In this document: positions 26,465 to 33,596 of the stretch, one piece after another
Position numbering within the stretch: the stretch's first letter is position 1
Layout: every line of letters starts with the position of its first letter
NCBI GenBank assembly: GCA_016285055.1
Contig: JAEEPZ010000015.1
Span: 1-53,196, forward strand
DNA length: 53,196 bases
Origin: Prevotella sp.
GTDB taxonomy: Bacteria > Bacteroidota > Bacteroidia > Bacteroidales > Bacteroidaceae
Direction: 5' to 3'
The notes under the pieces: model-generated
The model's database searches: none
Told to the model about the DNA's origin: nothing
What the model saw: the letters and a program-made list of their open reading frames with translations, nothing else
Program-made: the position numbers and the translations under genes

Positions 26465-26547
26465 GTCCGAAGGCTTCGGACTTTCCGTCCGAAGGCTTCG
26501 GACTCGTCGTCCGAAGGCTTCGGACTGTTCGTCGGAAGGCTTCGGAC
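26465..26547. repeat. Four 17-nt palindromes at exact 22-nt period (GTCCG family)
   Basis: GTCCGAAGGCTTCGGAC begins at 26465, 26487 and 26509, with a variant (GTCGGAAGGCTTCGGAC) at 26531. The AAGGCTT core and the 22-nt period are the same as in the TGTACA arrays at 8083 and 41954, while the arms differ. Confidence 0.9.
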
Positions 26548-26674
26548 GAACAGTCCGAAACGTAAAGAAAAATTTCGGACTTCTTTAAACTTATAAAACA
26601 GAGGAGATTGCAAATACATGCGGGCTGAAAACCTGCAAGAAAAGCATGTCCTGGGCCATTCAACCGCACAAATC

Positions 26675-26701
26675 GAAAAATTCCCAGACTGGGAATTTTT
26701 C
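26675..26701. repeat. 27-base perfect palindrome, terminator-like
   Basis: GAAAAATTCCCAG (26675-26687), one central base, and its exact complement (26689-26701). The stem is flanked by A/T runs and may end transcripts leaving the PL11 gene about 245 bases upstream on the minus strand. Confidence 0.6.
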
Positions 26702-26945
26702 TGCGGAGCCTCTTTTTGAGTATAAACGAGCCCGAAAAATTCACAAACAGGTCGGTTATGGTGCTAAAAGGCTGCACATTTTCCGCAAAGTGCGCAGTTT
26801 CCCTTGTTTTTGATGTCCGAATCAGCCCGCGAAAGTCCGTGGCAAGCAAAAACGAAGTCCGTTTTAAGGTGTAGCGTCGACCCTCATTTTTTCTATTTTG
26901 AGATTTTTCAGAGACTTGTTTTTTGAGAATAAATCTTTACAAACG

Positions 26946-29165
26946 CTATTCCTTCCGCGTGGACCTTACTTTCCTTACTGTTACTGTGCCGTCGGCGTGG
27001 CGTTCCCTCACGATTACCATGCGGAGGTCCTCGTCAGGCGATGCGATGCGCACTCCCTGCATGTTGTAATAGGAGCGGGCAATGACCTCCGAGCCTTGGC
27101 GCACCTCGGCGATGGCCGTTGCGTCGTCCTTCACCCCCTGGAACGAAGGCGCGAAGTCGGGCAGATAATAGCCCAGGTGCGGCGGCTGGTTGTAGGCACA
27201 GTTCTGCCAGGCGATGCCCATGCGGTAGGTGTGGTCGTGCATCAGCGTCGGCACACGGTAGTTGGTGGTTGTGGCACTGCTGACGATGAACAGCTGCGAC
27301 GGGTTGTTGGTGTTCCACCAGATGACCTCCTCGCGCCAGTCGCCGAAGAGGTCGGCCTGCAGGCAGGGTGTGGACTTCGTGCTGTTGCACGATGAGGGCA
27401 TGATGCCCATGTCGGCAAACGACTTCTGCGTGGAGGAGGTGCTGTAGATGCCCAGCTCGTTGATGCCCGACGCAGCCCACTTCGTGATGCTCGTGCCGTC
27501 GAGCAGCTCATCGCTCAAGTCGCCGTCCCAGTAGATGCGGAAGTTCATCGACGGCTTGCGTGTGCCCACCTCCTTGCCTGTGATGGCGTTGAACGGGTTC
27601 TGGTTGCGGCTGGCCTTGTCGAATCCTCCGTAGGCCGACCAGAACTCCTGCCCCCTGCTGTTTGTCACGATGTCGGCGGCCAGTCCGCGTCCGTTGTCGG
27701 CGCCGCTCTGTCCACCCTTCCACAGTATCTCGCCCGTGGCGGCATCGTGCAGGTCCCAAGCATATTCGCCCTTCTCCTCATGGATGTCGAAGAGCTCCAG
27801 CCCCGGGCGGTCGGGGTTCAAGTCGGCCAGATGGATGGCGTCGCCATGCCCGAAGCCCACGGCATAGAGCATCTTGCCGTCGTTGTCGAGGGCTGCCGAC
27901 CCCCAGATAATCTCGTCGCATCCGTCGCCGTCGACATCGCCGACCGAGAGGTTGTGGTTGCCGTTGGCATACATCGTGTTGCGCCCCATGCCCGCCGTGC
28001 CGGCCTTCGGTGTGTAGGTCTGTGTCTTGCCTTCAGCGTCCAGCACTTTATACGACGTCTTCTTGTCGGAGCTGTGCAGCCAGCGCGTCTTCAGCTTCTC
28101 GCCGTCGAAGTCCACCGCCCACAGATAGGCATAGGTGTAGTAGCCGCGGCACATCACAGCCGAGGGCCGCTGGTCCATGCCGGCGAGGTAGGCGACGCAG
28201 GCCAGATAGCGCTCGCCGCGGTTGCCATAGCTGGCATAGTCGCTCTTGCCGCTGCGGTCGTCCCAGTTGAAGGTGCCCTTTGCCTCGCTCAGCGCTGCCT
28301 GTGCATTGCGGTTGGGATAGTAGGCGATGGTGTGCACGGCCTTTCCCGTCAGGCCCTCGAACACCGTCAGGTACTCCTGTCCGCCGTCGATGCGCCCGTC
28401 GGAGTTGCGCCAGTCCTTGGTGTTGCTGGCCTTCCTGATGGCCTCCACGTCAGCCACCTGGTTGACGAAGGTCCCCTCTGCATCCTTCGAGCCGGGAGCC
28501 GTCTTGCAGATCAGCTCGGCACGGCCGTCCTTGTCGAAGTCGTAGACGAGGAACTGTGTGTAGTGTGCCCCGGCGCGGATGTTCACGCCGAGGTCGATGC
28601 GCCACAGTTTCTCGCCGGTGAAGAGCCGGTAGCAGTCCAGATAGACATTGCCTGTGTATCCGCCCTGCGAGTTGTCCTTCGAATTGCTGGGGTCCCACTT
28701 CACGATCAGCTCATACTGTCCGTCGCCGTCGACATCGCCCACCGAGCAGTCATTGGGCGTATAGGTGTAGCTGCCGCTCTGGTTGCTGGCTGCCGCCGGA
28801 CGGTCGAGCTGCAGCAGGTGGTAGCCGCGGCGGTTGAACATGACGGGCGCGATGGTGTCGGTGGGCACGCCGTTCTGCAGTGTCACTAATTGGAAGACCG
28901 ATGACGAGGTGGAGCCGATGCGCTTGCTGGTGGCATTGCGGATGGTGTCGCCCACCACTTCCCCGTTTTTGAGCGTGAGGAAGGAGGTGTGGACATCGTC
29001 GGTGTCTAAGAGCCTCCATGAGAGGAACGATGAGGTGGCTCCGGTGTTGATGCACACGAAGCCTCGGTCCAGACGCTCGTTTTCAGGCGTTTGGCCTTGC
29101 GTAGCCGTGGGCAAGAGGCAAGACAACACGAGGAAGGAAATGAAGTTGAAGTAGAAATAGTTCAT
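26946..29165 (-). CDS. PL11 rhamnogalacturonan lyase with type IX secretion-like tail
   Basis: Polysaccharide lyase family 11, 739 residues from the chosen start, expected to split the rhamnogalacturonan-I backbone by beta-elimination. Signal peptide about 1-25 (ISFLVLSCLLPTATQGQ). The beta-propeller carries calcium-loop motifs DVDGDGQYELIVKWDPS, DFDKDGRAELICKTAPGSK and DVDGDGCDEIIWGS, and the conserved ADLFGDWREEVIWW segment. The C-terminus (YYNMQGVRIASP to the end) resembles type A sorting domains of the type IX secretion system. The start at 29165 is preferred over an upstream ATG at 29315, which would include the promoter and terminator. It is transcribed alone, from its own -7 element. 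Confidence 0.9.
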   Translation of the reverse strand: MNYFYFNFISFLVLSCLLPTATQGQTPENERLDRGFVCINTGATSSFLSWRLLDTDDVHTSFLTLKNGEVVGDTIRNATSKRIGSTSSSVFQLVTLQNGVPTDTIAPVMFNRRGYHLLQLDRPAAASNQSGSYTYTPNDCSVGDVDGDGQYELIVKWDPSNSKDNSQGGYTGNVYLDCYRLFTGEKLWRIDLGVNIRAGAHYTQFLVYDFDKDGRAELICKTAPGSKDAEGTFVNQVADVEAIRKASNTKDWRNSDGRIDGGQEYLTVFEGLTGKAVHTIAYYPNRNAQAALSEAKGTFNWDDRSGKSDYASYGNRGERYLACVAYLAGMDQRPSAVMCRGYYTYAYLWAVDFDGEKLKTRWLHSSDKKTSYKVLDAEGKTQTYTPKAGTAGMGRNTMYANGNHNLSVGDVDGDGCDEIIWGSAALDNDGKMLYAVGFGHGDAIHLADLNPDRPGLELFDIHEEKGEYAWDLHDAATGEILWKGGQSGADNGRGLAADIVTNSRGQEFWSAYGGFDKASRNQNPFNAITGKEVGTRKPSMNFRIYWDGDLSDELLDGTSITKWAASGINELGIYSTSSTQKSFADMGIMPSSCNSTKSTPCLQADLFGDWREEVIWWNTNNPSQLFIVSSATTTNYRVPTLMHDHTYRMGIAWQNCAYNQPPHLGYYLPDFAPSFQGVKDDATAIAEVRQGSEVIARSYYNMQGVRIASPDEDLRMVIVRERHADGTVTVRKVRSTRKE

Positions 29166-29193
29166 GTTTTTGTTGTTTGTTATAAATTCGGTG

Positions 29194-29201
29194 CAAAGGT
29201 A
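29194..29201 (-). promoter_or_regulatory. Probable -7 element of the PL11 gene
   Basis: Minus-strand TACCTTTG, 28 bases before the ATG at 29165. No good -33 match was found at the usual distance, where the A/T tail of the upstream terminator lies. Confidence 0.5.
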
Positions 29202-29221
29202 AGTAAAAAAATCAGAAAAAG

Positions 29222-29259
29222 CCGAGGGGACGGCAGAATTTTTTCTGTCGTCCCCTCGG
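29222..29259 (-). terminator. Intrinsic terminator after the fructokinase gene
   Basis: Two 17-base arms (29222-29238 and 29243-29259) with one mismatch and a 4-base loop form a strong GC-rich stem, followed on the minus strand by CTTTTTCTGATTTTTTTAC. It lies about 60 bases beyond the fructokinase stop codon and closes the permease/fructokinase transcript. Confidence 0.85.
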
Positions 29260-29319
29260 AAGTTGTTCCACTGCTGGCCCCACCTTCGGGTGCGCAGCGG
29301 TGATGAGGCTGTCAATGCG

Positions 29320-30204
29320 TTACTTCAGCAGGTCCTCCGGCAGTGTGGGCATGGCGCCGTTCTGTGTGCAGACGAAGGCCGAGACCTGCACGGCTGTGCG
29401 ATGTGCCTCGGGCACTGACTTGCCGTTGAGGATAGAGCCCACGAAGGAACCGGTGAACGAGTCGCCGGCGCCGACGGTGTCGGCCACCTTCACCTTCGGT
29501 GTCTCCTGGAACGACATCTGGCCGGGCGTGAAGACATACGAGCCGTTGGTGCCGCAGGTCAGCACCAGCATGTCGAGGTTGTACTTGCCCAGGATGAGCC
29601 AGCACTTGTTCTCGATGTCGAGGCCGGGATAGCCGAACATACGACCGATGAGCACCAGCTCCTCGTCGTTGATTTTCAGAATGTTGCAGCGCTGGAACGA
29701 CTCCCTCAGTATCTCCTTGGTGTAGAACTGCTGGCGCAGGTTGATGTCGAAAATCTTCAGACAGTCGGCGGGCGTGGCGTCGAGAAACTTCTGTATGGTC
29801 TCGCGGCTGACGACGTTGCGCTGTGCCAGTGAGCCGAAGCACACGGCGCGGCAGTTGCGGGCTATCTGTGCGATGTCATCGTCGAAGGGAATGTTGTCCC
29901 AAGCCACGTTCTCCTTGATGTCATAGGTAGGTATGCCCTGCTCGTCGAGCTGCACCTGGACGGTGCCGGTGGGGTAGGGCACGCGGGGCAGCAGGTCGTT
30001 GAGGTTGTGTTCACGCAAGGCCTCGACGGTCTCGTCGGCCAGTTTGTCCTCGCCGAGTGCGCTGACGGCGATGGTGTTGTCCATGCCCAGGAACTGTCCG
30101 GCATGATAGGCGAAGTTGGCGGGGGCGCCACCCAGTTTCTTACCTTCGGGAAGTACATCCCACAGGACTTCTCCGAGTCCTACTACATAACGTTTCTGAT
30201 TCAT
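29320..30204 (-). CDS. Fructokinase (PfkB/ribokinase family)
   Basis: A 294-residue cytoplasmic sugar kinase that phosphorylates fructose with ATP. PfkB signatures are clear: GEVLWDVLPEGKKLGGAPAN near the N-terminus and ADTVGAGDSFTGSF near 241-254 with the catalytic base D248. Length is normal. In the Bacteroides fructan locus the equivalent gene is BT1757. It follows the permease gene; the 160-base gap is filled by an 8-nt tandem array, which would lie in the leader of this gene. Confidence 0.92.
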   Translation of the reverse strand: MNQKRYVVGLGEVLWDVLPEGKKLGGAPANFAYHAGQFLGMDNTIAVSALGEDKLADETVEALREHNLNDLLPRVPYPTGTVQVQLDEQGIPTYDIKENVAWDNIPFDDDIAQIARNCRAVCFGSLAQRNVVSRETIQKFLDATPADCLKIFDINLRQQFYTKEILRESFQRCNILKINDEELVLIGRMFGYPGLDIENKCWLILGKYNLDMLVLTCGTNGSYVFTPGQMSFQETPKVKVADTVGAGDSFTGSFVGSILNGKSVPEAHRTAVQVSAFVCTQNGAMPTLPEDLLK

Positions 30205-30218
30205 AGTTTTATTTTTTT

Positions 30219-30366
30219 CGTTATTACGTTATTACGTTATTACGTTATCACGTTATTACGGCTTTTCGTTATAACGTTATCACGTTATCACGTTATCACG
30301 GCTTTTCGTTATCACGTCATCTCGTTATCACGTTATTACGTCTTTTCATTATCGCGTCATCACGGC
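30219..30366. repeat. 8-nt tandem array (TTATYACG), copy 1
   Basis: About 18 units of TTATTACG, TTATCACG and variants (ttataacg, gcttttcg) fill the gap between the permease stop codon and the fructokinase start. A second array lies on the other side of the permease gene at 31545. Confidence 0.9.
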
Positions 30367-30367
30367 A

Positions 30368-31528
30368 TCATGCGGCCTTTAACTGCTTGATATAAGTGAA
30401 GAGATAAACGACGCCCACAGCCATGACGAGCACTGCGCCGGCCTGGCCCATGGCATCGCTCAAGAGACCCATGAAGAGCGGGAAGATGGTGCCGCCGAAA
30501 AGACCCATGATCATCAGTCCGCTGACCTCGTTCTGCTTTGTGGGCATCGACTCGAGTGCGGTGGCGAAGCACATGGAGAAGACGTTGGAGTTGCCGTAGC
30601 CCACGAGGGCAATGGCTGTGTAGAGTATCCACTTCTCGTGACCGAAGAACAGACCGCACATCGACAAGGCCATCATCACTACGCTAATGATGAAGAACGT
30701 CTTCATCTTCAGCACGCGGAGGAAGAACGAGCCTGTCAGACAGCCGATGGTACGGAAGATGAAATAGAGCGAGGTGGCAAAGGCGGCCTCGTTGAGCGTC
30801 ATGCCGAGGCGCTCCATGAGGATTTTCGGTGCTGTGGTGTTGGTGCCCACGTCGATGCCCACATGGCACATGATGCCGAGGAACGACAGGAGGACGATGG
30901 GCGTGCCCAGCAGTTTGAAGCACTCCACGAAGGTGGACGGCTTGCCCTCGATGGGCGGCTCCTCGATGGGTGTGACGAAGAGGAGGATGGTGGAGAGCAC
31001 GCCCACGATGAAGAAGATGGCAAAGAGCACGCGCCAGTTGTAGCCGAACTCCGGGATGGCCATTGTGGCGCCCCACATGGCCAGGTAAGGAGCCGAAAAG
31101 GAGGCGATGGCCTTGATGAACTGTCCGAAGGTGAGCGTCGATGCGAGGTTGCCGCCGCCCATGACGGTGGACACCAGCGGGTTGAGCGATGTCTGCATCA
31201 GGGCGTTGCCGATGCCTAAGAGCGAGAAGGCCACCAGCATCGTGCCGAATGACTCGCCAAACAGCGGCAGCAGCAGCGACACCACGGTGACGACGAGCGA
31301 CAGCAGGACGGTCTTCTTACGGCCAATCTTGTTCATCAGCATGCCCGTGGGCACACTGAAGATGAGGAACCAGAAGAACACCAGCGAGGGGAACACGTTG
31401 GCCACGGAGTCGCTCAGCGCGAGGTCTTCCTTCACATAGTTGGAGGCGATGCCCACCAGGTCCACGAAGCCCATGCAGAAGAAGCAGAGCATCACGGGAA
31501 TCATGATAATGGATTTATTCTGTTTCAT
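30368..31528 (-). CDS. MFS sugar permease, probable fructose importer
   Basis: A 386-residue major facilitator protein of the fucose/glucose permease (FHS) type with 12 predicted membrane segments. The usual MFS loop 2-3 motif is seen in NKIGRKKTVLL. Its place between GH32 and fructokinase genes matches BT1758 of the Bacteroides fructan locus, so it probably carries fructose across the inner membrane; the substrate is inferred from context. Both flanks hold 8-nt tandem arrays. Confidence 0.9.
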   Translation of the reverse strand: MKQNKSIIMIPVMLCFFCMGFVDLVGIASNYVKEDLALSDSVANVFPSLVFFWFLIFSVPTGMLMNKIGRKKTVLLSLVVTVVSLLLPLFGESFGTMLVAFSLLGIGNALMQTSLNPLVSTVMGGGNLASTLTFGQFIKAIASFSAPYLAMWGATMAIPEFGYNWRVLFAIFFIVGVLSTILLFVTPIEEPPIEGKPSTFVECFKLLGTPIVLLSFLGIMCHVGIDVGTNTTAPKILMERLGMTLNEAAFATSLYFIFRTIGCLTGSFFLRVLKMKTFFIISVVMMALSMCGLFFGHEKWILYTAIALVGYGNSNVFSMCFATALESMPTKQNEVSGLMIMGLFGGTIFPLFMGLLSDAMGQAGAVLVMAVGVVYLFTYIKQLKAA

Positions 31529-31544
31529 TTCGGTGTTGTTTTTT

Positions 31545-31620
31545 CGTTATCACGTTATTGCGTTATCACGGTATTTCGTTATCACGTTATCACGTTATCA
31601 CGTTATCACGGCATGACGTT
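31545..31620. repeat. 8-nt tandem array (TTATCACG), copy 2
   Basis: About nine units (ttatcacg, ttattgcg, gtatttcg, gcatgacg among them) fill the gap between the GH32 stop codon (31630) and the permease start (31528). Confidence 0.9.
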
Positions 31621-31629
31621 ATTTCATCA

Positions 31630-33312
31630 CTACTTTATCTCATAGATGGTGGCCTTGCCGCCCTTCACCTTAATGGTGTTGTAAGGCTCTGAGGGGAAGA
31701 CGAGGTTGGTCATGGCCATCTTGCCGTCGGCATCGAAGGCCTCAATGCTGCAGCGGTCGATGAAGAGGCGCAGCTGCTTGATGTTGCCGTAGGTGGGTGC
31801 CTCGGTGACGCAGGGGAAGGCCTCGCTGAAGCTCACGTCGCCGCTCTTTGTGCGGTCCATGGCGAAGGTCTGCTTTGCGGCGTCGTAGGTCATGGTGACC
31901 TGCTCGCCCTTGGCATTCGACAGCACAATCTCTGTCTGGTTCTTCATGTCAATCACAATCTCGCAGGCCTCCGTCGGCTTCTTCAGCTTGGCTCCGCGCG
32001 CTGCCAGCATCTCCTTCGAGGGCACCACGCTGACGTAGGTCTCCTCGCCACAGGTGAAGAGTCCGAGGTCGCGGGCAATGCTGTTGGCCGAGCGGAACTG
32101 CTTCGTGGGCACCTGGTTGGCATACTGCCAGTTCGACATCCATGCCAGCACGACGCGGCGGTTCTCGGGAGCGTTGTAGAATGACACGGTGGCGTAGTGA
32201 TCCTTGCCGTAGTCCATCCACTTCGTCACCTTCGGCATCGACTCGCAGGTGAACTTATGGCCGTCAAACTGTCCCACGAAATACTGTGTGGCGCTGCCGC
32301 CAAAGGGTCCGCCGGGGTTGATGTTGCACACCAGCACCCATTTCTTTCCCTCCGTCTGTCCCTTGGCCGAGGTGAGGGGAAGCTCAAAGAGGTCGGGGCA
32401 CTCCCACACGCCGCCGTGGTTGCCGTACTCCTGGCCGAATGACGACTCATACTTCCATGCCTTCAGGTCGGCGGAGGAGTAGAGCTGCATCTCCTGCCCC
32501 ACGGCCAGAATCATCACCCAGCGCTTTGTGGGCTCGTACCAGAACACGTTGGGGTCGCGGAAGTCGGGCTTGTCGCTGGTGATGACGGGATTGCCCTCGT
32601 ATTTCTTAAACGTGCGTCCGTTGTCCTTCGACACTGCCATCGACTGTGTCTGGCTCATGCCAGCCGATGTGTAGAAGGCCACCACCTCGTTGCCGTTGGT
32701 GATGCATGAGCCGCTGAAGATGCTGCCCAGCCAGTCGGGCTCGAAGGTGAGCGGCTGTGCCTCCCAGTGCAGCAGGTCTTTCGACGTGGAGTGTCCCCAG
32801 TGCATGTTCTCCCACTGCGAGCCGTAGGGGTTATACTGATAGTAGAGATGCCACACGCCGTCCTTGTAGAACATGCCGTTGGGGTCGTTCATCCATCCGT
32901 AGAGCGGTGTGTGGTGGTAGAGCGGGCGGAAGTGTTCGCGGTTGGCGGTGTCAAACGTGTTGGAGAACTTCATCTCCTTCCAGCACACGAACTCGCTGAC
33001 GGCGCCCTTCTGCCGGCGGTCGCCGTGGAACTCGATGTCAAACAGGCGTGTGCCCCTCAGCTCGTAGGGCACCCAGTAGTCGACGCGGTCGACGGCGAGC
33101 TTCACGTTCAACCGCTGCACCATGTCGTTCTTGCTGTCGAGGACGGCGATGGATGCTATCTCCTCCGTCTCTTGCACGGGCATGAGGATGTACTTCTTGC
33201 CCTGCTCCAAGCGCAGCATGGTGTGTTTCTCACCCAGCACCAGAGGCGTCACCTGTGCCTGTGCCATGGTGAGCGTCATGACTGCCATTAGTGTCAGAAA
33301 TAATTTTTTCAT
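31630..33312 (-). CDS. GH32 beta-fructosidase with N-terminal extra domain
   Basis: Glycoside hydrolase family 32, 560 residues, releasing fructose from fructan or sucrose-type oligosaccharides. A signal peptide (about 1-19, cleaved after AQA) is followed by an added beta domain (about 20-125) seen in Bacteroidetes GH32 proteins, a five-blade propeller (about 130-430) and a C-terminal beta-sandwich. Catalytic residues: nucleophile D143 (GWMNDPNG), transition-state stabiliser D253 (FRDPNV) and acid/base E304 (WECPDLF). No lipid-bearing Cys, so it is probably periplasmic and may finish oligosaccharides brought in by SusC. A -7 element lies upstream, so it may head a separate transcript with permease and fructokinase. 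Confidence 0.93.
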   Translation of the reverse strand: MKKLFLTLMAVMTLTMAQAQVTPLVLGEKHTMLRLEQGKKYILMPVQETEEIASIAVLDSKNDMVQRLNVKLAVDRVDYWVPYELRGTRLFDIEFHGDRRQKGAVSEFVCWKEMKFSNTFDTANREHFRPLYHHTPLYGWMNDPNGMFYKDGVWHLYYQYNPYGSQWENMHWGHSTSKDLLHWEAQPLTFEPDWLGSIFSGSCITNGNEVVAFYTSAGMSQTQSMAVSKDNGRTFKKYEGNPVITSDKPDFRDPNVFWYEPTKRWVMILAVGQEMQLYSSADLKAWKYESSFGQEYGNHGGVWECPDLFELPLTSAKGQTEGKKWVLVCNINPGGPFGGSATQYFVGQFDGHKFTCESMPKVTKWMDYGKDHYATVSFYNAPENRRVVLAWMSNWQYANQVPTKQFRSANSIARDLGLFTCGEETYVSVVPSKEMLAARGAKLKKPTEACEIVIDMKNQTEIVLSNAKGEQVTMTYDAAKQTFAMDRTKSGDVSFSEAFPCVTEAPTYGNIKQLRLFIDRCSIEAFDADGKMAMTNLVFPSEPYNTIKVKGGKATIYEIK

Positions 33313-33348
33313 GTTGTTCAGTTTTTAGGATATTGAAAATAACTGCTG

Positions 33349-33356
33349 CAAAACTA
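33349..33356 (-). promoter_or_regulatory. Probable -7 element upstream of the GH32 (31630-33312) gene
   Basis: Minus-strand TAGTTTTG, 36 bases before the ATG, in an A/T-rich stretch. No clear -33 match. It would allow the GH32-permease-kinase set to be read separately from the susC operon. Confidence 0.45.
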
Positions 33357-33458
33357 CTATATTCTTTTGAAAGTTGCTGTTATTTCTGTTACAAAAGTCA
33401 AGAAAAATCGTTCAATGTAACATTTCTTATTACATTGAACGATTATTGCTATCCTTTT

Positions 33459-33582
33459 CCAGTGGCCGCTGCTTACGGGCAGCCTTGGATGCTGGGCAGT
33501 GGCGGTGCCACTGCTTACGGGTAGCCTTGGATGCTGGGCAGTGGCGGTGCCACTGCTTACGGGTAGCCTTGGATGCTGGGCC
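33459..33582. repeat. GCAGTGGC hairpin family, two full and one degenerate unit at 42-nt period
   Basis: Full units start at 33496 and 33538 (GCAGTGGC-GGT-GCCACTGC, then TTACGGGTAGCCTTGGATG); a degenerate unit begins at 33459. The array abuts the stop codon of the surface GH32 gene (33597) and may end or stabilise that transcript. Confidence 0.88.
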
Positions 33583-33596
33583 GCGCAGGGGCGGGG

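Larger units (their letters stand above)
26362..26711. repeat. Stretch bounded by inverted repeats (MITE-like)
   Basis: The left end AGGCTCCGCAGAAAAATTCC followed by tgtgcggttga (26362-26396) recurs in inverted orientation at 26660-26711, where the copy has an extra 17 bases forming a palindrome. Between them lies the palindrome array at 26465-26547. No transposase is encoded. It could be a non-autonomous mobile element or a decayed one. Confidence 0.6.
25872..26945. other. Gene-free region of about 1.07 kb rich in repeats
   Basis: No credible gene is seen between the mannan susC promoter and the PL11 stop codon. The region holds three GCAGTGGC hairpin units (26005-26155), an inverted-repeat-bounded stretch (26362-26711) with a four-unit palindrome array (26465-26547), and a 27-base perfect palindrome (26675-26701). 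Open frames here are products of the repeats. Confidence 0.75.

Noticed and set aside
26465..26547. Possible CRISPR array
   Set aside because: Repeats are palindromes of 17-19 nt with gaps of only 3-5 nt; there are no spacers of about 30 nt and no cas genes in the window.
26412..26849. Open frame of 145 codons in the mannan/PL11 gap
   Set aside because: Much of it is translation of the palindrome array and inverted repeats; no promoter, no domain.
29166..29315. N-terminal extension of the PL11 gene to an ATG at 29315
   Set aside because: It would cover the -7 element and the fructokinase terminator, and it would put about 50 residues before a good signal peptide.
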